NCBI GenBank assembly: GCA_019915015.1
Contig: JAHBBC010000026.1
Location: 124,001-188,000, forward strand
DNA length: 64,000 nucleotides
Direction of reading: 5' to 3'
DNA from: Auriscalpium vulgare
Taxonomy: Eukaryota > Basidiomycota > Agaricomycetes > Russulales > Auriscalpiaceae
Shown: piece by piece, positions 57,736 to 64,000 of the stretch
Numbering within the stretch: the first letter of the stretch is position 1
How the letters are laid out: the number at the start of each line of letters is the position of its first letter
Notes under the pieces: model-generated
What the model was told of the DNA's origin: nothing
The model's input: the letters and a program-made list of their open reading frames with translations, nothing else
Database searches by the model: none
Translations under genes and position numbers: made by a program

Positions 57736-60487
57736 TCACTTCTTGCTGGGCTTCGCTGCCTCGGCCTCGGCAGTGCGCTTCTGCGAGCCGCGGGTGTTGC
57801 TGACGTGCCCCTCCTCCTGCACTGTGCGCCTCGCCGACGTGCGGGTCTTGCTGGCAGGTGCCTCCTCTGGCGAATTTGCTGGCGCTTGCACCACAGCCAT
57901 AGCGGTGCGCTTCGACGATGTGCGTTCCTTGACGACGGGAGGTGCTGTCGCAGCGCTGCCCTTCTGCGCGCTCCGGGCATCGCTTCGCAGATGCGATACC
58001 ATCTGCGCGAGAACCCATGCCACGTCTTCCACTGCCGACTCCCACTCGCGCAACTCCTGGTCCGTCTCCGCTGCTGCGTGCCACCAGCAGAGGGCGAAGA
58101 GCACGAGCTCAAAGCCGGTCCGCCCGCCCTTCAAGCATGCCTGCCATCCTTCGAGCGGAGTGGACACGTCACGCTTCAGCGGCCAGTCCTGGCCTCGCCA
58201 CTCCGGTTGCAAACTAACCCACCAGGCTCGCCAGCACTCCGAGAAGTCCGATAGGTCGTCAATCTCAGGCGTCTTCGCAAGGTCGCGGCTGCGAAGCCAA
58301 CGGGTGACTTGGGCAGGGCGTGCGGTAGCTGAGAGCTGGAATTGTTTTCCCTATCGAACCGTGAGCCGCCTTTGCCATCTCCGATGAAGGAACTGACGCA
58401 CCTTGCCTGTCTGGAACCCGAGAAGCTCCTCCATCTTTTCCCACAACTCTACTACCAGCCCCCACGTGTCGTCCTCAATGGCCTCCTCGAGATGCTTGAG
58501 ATCGCTGACGATCCATGACGGCCGTGCGATTGTGTTCCCATCGTCACGGCCCAGGGTGTCTTCTTTGGCGTCGTCAACGGCGGAGTCAACCGCCATGCTC
58601 TGCTCGCTGGTCTCGGTTGATCTCGCCGAGGAGGGTGAGCGGGCAGGAGGTGCGTCGGTGGTCGACGAATCGGTGGTCGACGAAGGGGGAAGGAGTTCCT
58701 TGGATGGAGATTGCGTCGTCTGCTCATCGCCGCTGGACGCTGACGAGGGCGTGCGATCAGGAGGTGCCTCGGTGGTCGATGAAGGGGGGAGGAGTTCTGT
58801 CGATGCGGATTGCCTCGTCTGTTCATCACCGCTGGACACTGACTGCTCGTGCGGCACCCTGAAAATAACTCGAGTGAGCATTTTCATACTCAAAAGAAAG
58901 GAACACGACGTACTGGTTGTTGGGCTCGCTGACAATCAGCGCTTTCAGCCTCGCAGAATGTCGTGGAGGCCCGACGTCATCTCCCAGCGCCGCCAACTTC
59001 GCCCGCTTCACCTCCCTCTCCGTCATCGTCTTCTCCTCCGGTGAGAAGAAGGGCTTGTCGAGCTGGAGCGCCTTGATCAGCTCATTGTTTCGTGCAATGT
59101 TGTCAAGGCGCTCTTGCTCGTATGGGGTGATACCGTGGGATATGAGGGGAAGTGCGGGTGCGTCTTGATCAATTTCACTGTCAGCTTCGAAGTCCACCTC
59201 CTCCTCGTCTTCTTCGTCATCGCTGACTTCCTTGCTGTTGTCGTCAAGAGCTCGGGCCTTGCGTTTCTTCCCCTTCAAGCGCGGACCCTTCTCTGAAGTT
59301 GCCGGCGCATCGATTGGTGAGTCGCCTGATTTGGCGTGCACAGCCTCATCTGACTCCGTCTCAGCGGGCTGCGAGCCAGAGGGAGTCGTCGATGTGGCAC
59401 GCGCTGCGGCAGTACGAGGAGCTAGGGTCGCTTGGTGAGTGCTTGCACGAGCAAGGACAGCTGACTTTGACTTACCGTAGACCGCCTGCAGGAAGTTTCG
59501 AAAGGGCGCTTCAACGTTGTCCTTGAAACCGGGGTACATGGTTGAAAAATTGCGGCCGTCTTCCAAACTCGAATGGACGCTGCCGCGCGGATACATTGCG
59601 GTGAGTACACAGCACATTCTACGATGATGTTGTGCTCACGAATATGTCATGATCTTGCCGCCATGCTCCGGACTCGGGCCGCCGAAGATCATTGTGCACA
59701 TCCACCCGGTCAAGTCCTGAATCTCCCCCACCGCAATAGCTGCCGTTCTCGGGAGCTTTTCAATCGTCCTATTGCGTTAATGTGAGTGCCTTGTCAGACA
59801 GTCACGAGCGGAAGACTTACTCTTCGTATTGCCGCGTCTTCAGTGCCTCACTATCGTCAGGCCCGGGGCTGTTCTCGTCGTCCGGCGAACCCTCACGACC
59901 CTCGTCGTCGTCAACGCGCTCGCCGTTGCGCACCTTGGCGACGGCAGCCTTGACAGCGTCAGTCTCGGCCTCCAGCAATTCACGGCACTTGCGGTTGCGG
60001 AACACGAGCTCGGTCACAGCGTCCTCGTCGTCGGGCTTCGTCTCCAGATACTCCTTCCAAGCCGCCTCAACCTTGGTCTTCAACTTTTCCTTCCAGAAGA
60101 GTTGCTGGTAGACCTGGTAATCGGATTTCTTACGTGTTTGCTTCCCAGTCAGATTGAGAACGCCGCGCCGACCAGGGCCTTTGGCGCCGCGTGGCGTACC
60201 GCGGGAGTGGTTATTGAACCACTGCCTAATGCGCTGAATGCCACGTCATGTCGTAAGTCGCGCTTCTGTTCCTTCAAGAAGACAACACGGCTCACCTTTC
60301 GAATACTAGGCTGACCTTTCACAGGCGGGCCGTTGTCGGCGTCGTCCGTCTCCGGCCATCTCGCAAGCCAGGCGGAGTACACTTGAGGCCAGAAGTCGGC
60401 CATAGAGAGCGAGTCCCCAGACTGGGCCTCGCGGTAGGTCGCTATGTACTCTCTGAGAAAGGCGAGCTGCTCCGTATTCGCCCACAT
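57736..60487 (-). CDS. Agaricomycete-type protein, 803 aa, function unknown
   Basis: Seven exons (minus): 60487-60296, 60233-59821, 59769-59640, 59579-59476, 59429-58914, 58858-58402, 58335-57736. All phases agree. Start MWANTEQLAFLREYI; an ATG further upstream at 60577 is less likely. Residues 60-110 contain RIRQWFNNHSRG and TRKKSDYQVYQQLFW, seen at the start of a large family in mushroom genomes. The centre is acidic and disordered, with two imperfect copies of SSGDEQTxQSxSxELLPPSS. The C-terminal part has VTRWLRSRDL, WWVSLQPEWRG and a Trp-rich segment through VEDVAWVLAQMVSHL, then basic tandem motifs (KTRTSARR, NTRGSQKR). I recognise the family as recurrent in Agaricomycetes but know no function; nuclear location is inferred from basic motifs. 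Confidence 0.75.
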
Positions 60488-60798
60488 GATGAATGGGTGG
60501 GACGGGCAACAAGAGGTGGAGTGGTTGCGGGCTATGGGACAGGATGGGTTGCGAGACGACGTTGAGACACCGCCCAAGTTTTTACTGATTTCCCTGGAGT
60601 AAAAGAAAACCCCGACAGGTCAGCGTCGCAGCGGTGGAACTCCGCCAAATCACTAGATCTGCTAGATTCATTTCACTCCGACTGCGCGGGGTCTTCGCCG
60701 CGCGACATATTTATTAGGCAAGTCGATCAATCACTCCTTGTTCATAACCATATCACTATTCGATCGCCTTCACGCGCAACACTTCATTCCCCTCAAGT

Positions 60799-61756
60799 AT
60801 GACCTCTTTCCCTGTCGACGTCCAAGAGGCTGCAGAGCCAGCCGGTACGCTCCCTCGATGCTGCGCAGATTTAGTTCTGATTGCTATCTTGCCACTTAGC
60901 GGCTACGACGCTCGAGCGCCTCCCGACCTACACAGAGGCTCCAGTTCCTGGCAAATGGAAGTACTATGCCCTGGTGGATACCCGGTTCCGCGGCATATAC
61001 ACTGACTGGTATGTATTCTTCACTATTGCGCCGGATCCTCGTGCTAATATCCTGCTAGGGTGGTCGTTGGCCCCGTCGCTGCCGCTCTCAATGGCACGGT
61101 CAAAAAGTGCAGTTCGTTCTCCGATGCCGTGAAGGCCATGAACAACAATTCCACTGCGATGGAAATGCTCGCAGCGGCAATGGGAAGTGTCGCCCTCGCC
61201 GACGCAAGCAGTGCCGGCGGTTCCTCGGCGGCCGGCGCCACCGGCGCCGCGGCCGCTCCCGCCGTCAGTGTCCCCGCGCATGGTGCTCAAGCTCCCGTTC
61301 AATCCGCGGACACCCAGGCGGGCTCGCAAGGCAAAGAGGCTGGTTCGCAAGGTGACGGATCTGGATCCAATGAGGGATCGGCGGGATCTAATGCCGAGGA
61401 GGACGCGCCTGAGCACGGCTTGGTTGAGCTGTTTCCGACTGCGGAAGAAATCGGTATGTCTTCCGTCTTTCTCTCTCTTGGTTCTCATTAACACTTCTTG
61501 CAGAGCAGGCTCGTCACGAAGAGCGTGGCAGTCGTCCTAGTGGAGGCTGGCCGTACCTTGCGGTCGCCCGCGGGCATAGGACCGGAGTCTTTGCGAATGG
61601 GTATGTCGCTCGGCTTCCTGGTCTTATTTATCCCTGTCAAATCTGACTAAATACAGGCCTACTGCCATGGCACTTATTGTTGGGTTCCCCGCCGCGTCTG
61701 CCGTCGGCTTTCGTACGGTTGCGGGCGGGTATTTGTGGCTGCATCCTGATGCCTGA
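60799..61756 (+). CDS. Protein with two viroplasmin/RNase H1 N-terminal-like motifs
   Basis: Exons 60799-60844, 60900-61008, 61059-61453, 61504-61600, 61657-61756; phases are consistent (248 aa). WKYYALVDTRFRGIYTDW plus LNGTVKKCSSFSDAVKAM, and later WPYLAVARGHRTGVFANG plus IVGFPAASAVGFRTV, both follow the pattern of the small domain found at the N-terminus of eukaryotic RNase H1 and in caulimovirus viroplasmin (aromatic-rich strand, G-I/V-Y/F, then an F-x-S/T-x-x-A-like end). That domain binds RNA/DNA hybrids in RNase H1. The linker (about residues 95-165) is Ala/Gly/Ser-rich. There is no RNase H catalytic domain. It probably belongs to the stand-alone domain proteins common in mushroom genomes; role unknown. 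Confidence 0.65.
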
Positions 61757-62226
61757 AGTATAGTGTAGAAATGTCGACGCTCGTAGAACAATCATATGCT
61801 GCCTTTCATCTTTCAGAGTCCTCTATAAGTGTGCTTTTGTCCGAGGTCTGTGGTGCGTTCTGTTGGGCTAAAGTTGTTGGGCTTGAGTTACGTAGCTAAG
61901 ACGAGTTCAGAGGTGTCTCAACCACCGAGATTCACGTATAGTAGCAGAACCAGAGAATTACTTGGCTCATGTACACCTCAGGAAGCATCTATTACCCTGC
62001 CCCTATCTGGAACTCAACAACTTGGGGAGAACTGTGCGGTAGTGCACAATGAGTTGTCTGAGCAGCCAAGATTCAGCGTGGCGCGCGGGCAAATCTGGGT
62101 CACGGTTGTGCTTCACACTCACTGCGACATCCAACATCCCATCTCATTCTATCCTTCCCTCATCCTCCACTTTCCCTGGCTTTGCAAAACCGCCTCTCTG
62201 GTCCGCATTGTGACAGCTCAAGTCGA
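61757..62226. other. Intergenic region
   Basis: 470 bases without a convincing gene; the right part should hold the promoter of the next gene. Confidence 0.5.
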
Positions 62227-62966
62227 TGGGGAAAGATCGGCGGCAAAAAGACTACGAAAAGTACGTGAGCCGCCACTGCTTCGTTGTGCTCCACAGCTCA
62301 TCGTATCACTACTGCTCCTAGACATCGCACGACCCGCCTGGATTACCAGCGACAATACAATCTGGTCAAGCGCGCTAGCCGTCGCAAGGTCAGCAAGGAG
62401 GAACGTCATCGAGTGGACCAATACAAGAAGGTGTCGCTTTATTATGGATTGACCCAGTGCGTAGCGCTTTCCTTTCGTATGTGCTATGTACTGAACATGC
62501 TGTGCGTATACGCAGATCGTATGACTGCGAAATTGCGTGTGTGTGGAAGGCAGCAGACCCCCTGCGCACGCCAGACATGGCTCGCTTCGAGGACGAGCGC
62601 TGGACTGAGTGGACCACATTCCGCGACGAAATGGAGGCTCTCTCCCCGGACGACTGGCTGTCGCGATACACTGGAGCTCTGCGCGCTGCGATACAGGACC
62701 AGCAAAAGGTCGCCCGGGAGGTCATCAATCACCCGGCCTCAAGCGAGAGTGACGTCCATCGTCAGCGGAGGTACATCGCCGCCTTGCATCAGGAAATCGA
62801 ACTCATACAGCGCGGGATCAAGACGTATGAAGCTGCCCTTTTCAACGAAGCCTTCATATTCGGAGGTCGGCGGTGAGTCTTCGCCACACACTGCGCCTGA
62901 CTATTCACTGAGGTCTTTTTCTGCAGAGTCCGCATGGCATATTTCAAGAAGGTGTACGGTTTCTGA
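62227..62966 (+). CDS. Unrecognised 188-aa basic/helical protein
   Basis: Exons 62227-62261, 62322-62456, 62516-62872, 62927-62966, all in phase. It starts MGKDRRQKDYEK and is rich in Arg, Lys and Tyr in the first 60 residues (LDYQRQYNLVKRASRRK), followed by a Trp-containing helical region (WTEWTTFRDEMEAL, DDWLSRYTGAL) and a long helix-like part (QRRYIAALHQEIELIQRGIK). The end is MAYFKKVYGF. It is separated by only 120 bp from the KDZ transposase gene on the same strand, so it could be cargo of that element; this is inference. Confidence 0.65.
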
Positions 62967-63086
62967 CTGTACATTGTCGTTACGGACAGCTCGAGGCACT
63001 CGCAGTTAGACTGTAGTCACTCGCTGTACATACGCTCGGTATTTGATTATGTCATACTGGCTGTCTCTTTGACTTCGTCCATCACG

Positions 63087-64000
63087 ATGCCGCGGGGCGG
63101 GAAGCGCAAGCACCGCACCGCAGTTGTCATTCCATCTGAGGCCCGACAGCCCAAGCAGACTGTTACATCGACACATGTGAACATCGCGGTAGCTGGCAGC
63201 AATCGGAGGCGGAAGACCAGCCACAAGACGTCTTATTACACGGACACTGTCGTCACACCCACGGAGCTAGCGGACGCCCTTCCCTCAGAACCCTCTCCTT
63301 CTGACGATGTCATGAACACTTTTGACAACCCTTTGCCGGACGGTCAGTCGCTGGGGGTACACGTCGAGGATATAGTCCGTCGTCATCGTCGAAAGCGCTA
63401 CAAGCGCGTACGTCTCTTCTCCTCTGTTCCTACTCATTACTGACGGCTACCAGTCAAGTGGCAAGCCTATAAAAGACTGGATTCCCTTCCGGGGAATCTA
63501 TCTAGACGAAATCATGCGGCTAGAAGGCCTCGGCGAGCATGGCGCATTACCTCCATGCAGCGGATGCAAGACTACGCTCGGTGAGCTGCGGTGTACCGAT
63601 TGCATGACAGGGAGTCGACTCTGCTCCCCTTGCATGGTCTCAGCACACGATGGGCTGCCCTTTCACCGAGTGGAGGTGCGTTGTTAGTATTTTTGGTCAA
63701 TAACAACCCGCTGACCGCCGAGTAGAAATGGAACGGCACCTTCCACGAGAAATTCACGTTGCGCGAAGCCGGCTTGCGCGTTCAGTTAGGCCACAACGGC
63801 CAGCCCTGTCCGCACCCTTACCAAAAGCCTTCCCCCATGACAATCATCGATGTCAGTGGTATCCACGAGGTTCAGATCGACTTTTGCGCTTGCGGCGTCG
63901 TCGGTTCTCATCACCACACTGTCCAACTACTCCGCGCACGCCTGTGGCCAGCAACAACGGAGCGCCCGCAAACGGCAGTGACTCTGCGCACGCTCAAGGG
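63087..64000 (+). CDS. KDZ transposase, 5' part (CxC2-like cysteine cluster), partial
   Basis: Exons 63087-63407, 63454-63675, then 63726 to the window end. Start MPRGGKRKHRTAVVIP. After a disordered N-terminus, DWIPFRGIYLDEIMRLEGLG leads into a cysteine cluster (PPCSGCKTTLGELRCTDC, then LCSPCMVSAHDGLPFHRVE), and exon 3 continues with KWNGTFHEKFTL, LRVQLGHNG, and IDFCACG. This order is characteristic of the CxC2-like domain that precedes the catalytic domain in Kyakuja-Dileera-Zisupton transposases of basidiomycetes. The catalytic part lies beyond the window, so integrity cannot be judged. Confidence 0.9.

Overview
This window looks like accessory DNA from an agaricomycete fungus, possibly of the Polyporales type. 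The evidence is intron-dense genes with 45-100 bp GT-AG introns, two F-box paralogues, a CxC2-bearing Kyakuja-Dileera-Zisupton (KDZ) transposase at the right edge, and several families seen only in basidiomycete genomes. No rRNA, tRNA, CRISPR or bacterial operon structure was found.

Layout. 1-34984 is a segmental array. A 12,502-bp unit is complete at 22483-34984. A second, almost identical copy is split in two (1-10640 and 17119-22482) by a 6.5-kb block (10641-17118), and unit bases 7139-10640 occur on both sides of that block. The block is a second copy of 35393-41921. From 34985 the array passes into the least rearranged version, holding two paralogous multi-exon genes on the + strand: gene 1 (35044-38055) and gene 2 (38770-42669). 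42.7-64.0 kb is single-copy: two F-box genes, a 295-aa gene, a 302-aa gene beside a 2.1-kb inverted-repeat element with 8-bp target duplication, a 104-bp minisatellite, an agaricomycete-type gene of 803 aa (- strand), a gene with two viroplasmin/RNase H1-N-like motifs, a 188-aa gene, and the 5' part of a KDZ transposase.

Main result. Genes 1 and 2 define a modular family that I do not recognise. After a conserved N-terminal region, both are built from a repeated cassette: about 40 residues ending in a YLVG-like motif, an intron 1-4 residues before the first cysteine, then a six-cysteine cluster of the binuclear Zn2Cys6 spacing. Gene 1 has four cassettes plus an AT-hook and a C-terminal coiled-coil-like tail; gene 2 has two. 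The 12.5-kb units carry a shortened gene 1 with two cassettes. A nuclear DNA-binding role is inference.

Gene 2 is broken by a 1580-bp long-inverted-repeat element flanked by GCAAAAT on both sides. Removing the element and one repeat gives a continuous exon in correct phase that matches its paralogues, so the insertion is directly readable. In the chimeric block the same element's right end is the exact breakpoint where the sequence switches to another part of the unit. The near-perfect identity of the array copies and a patch of single-base indels at about 11.9-15.2 kb mean that assembly error must be excluded before the rearrangement is taken as biological.
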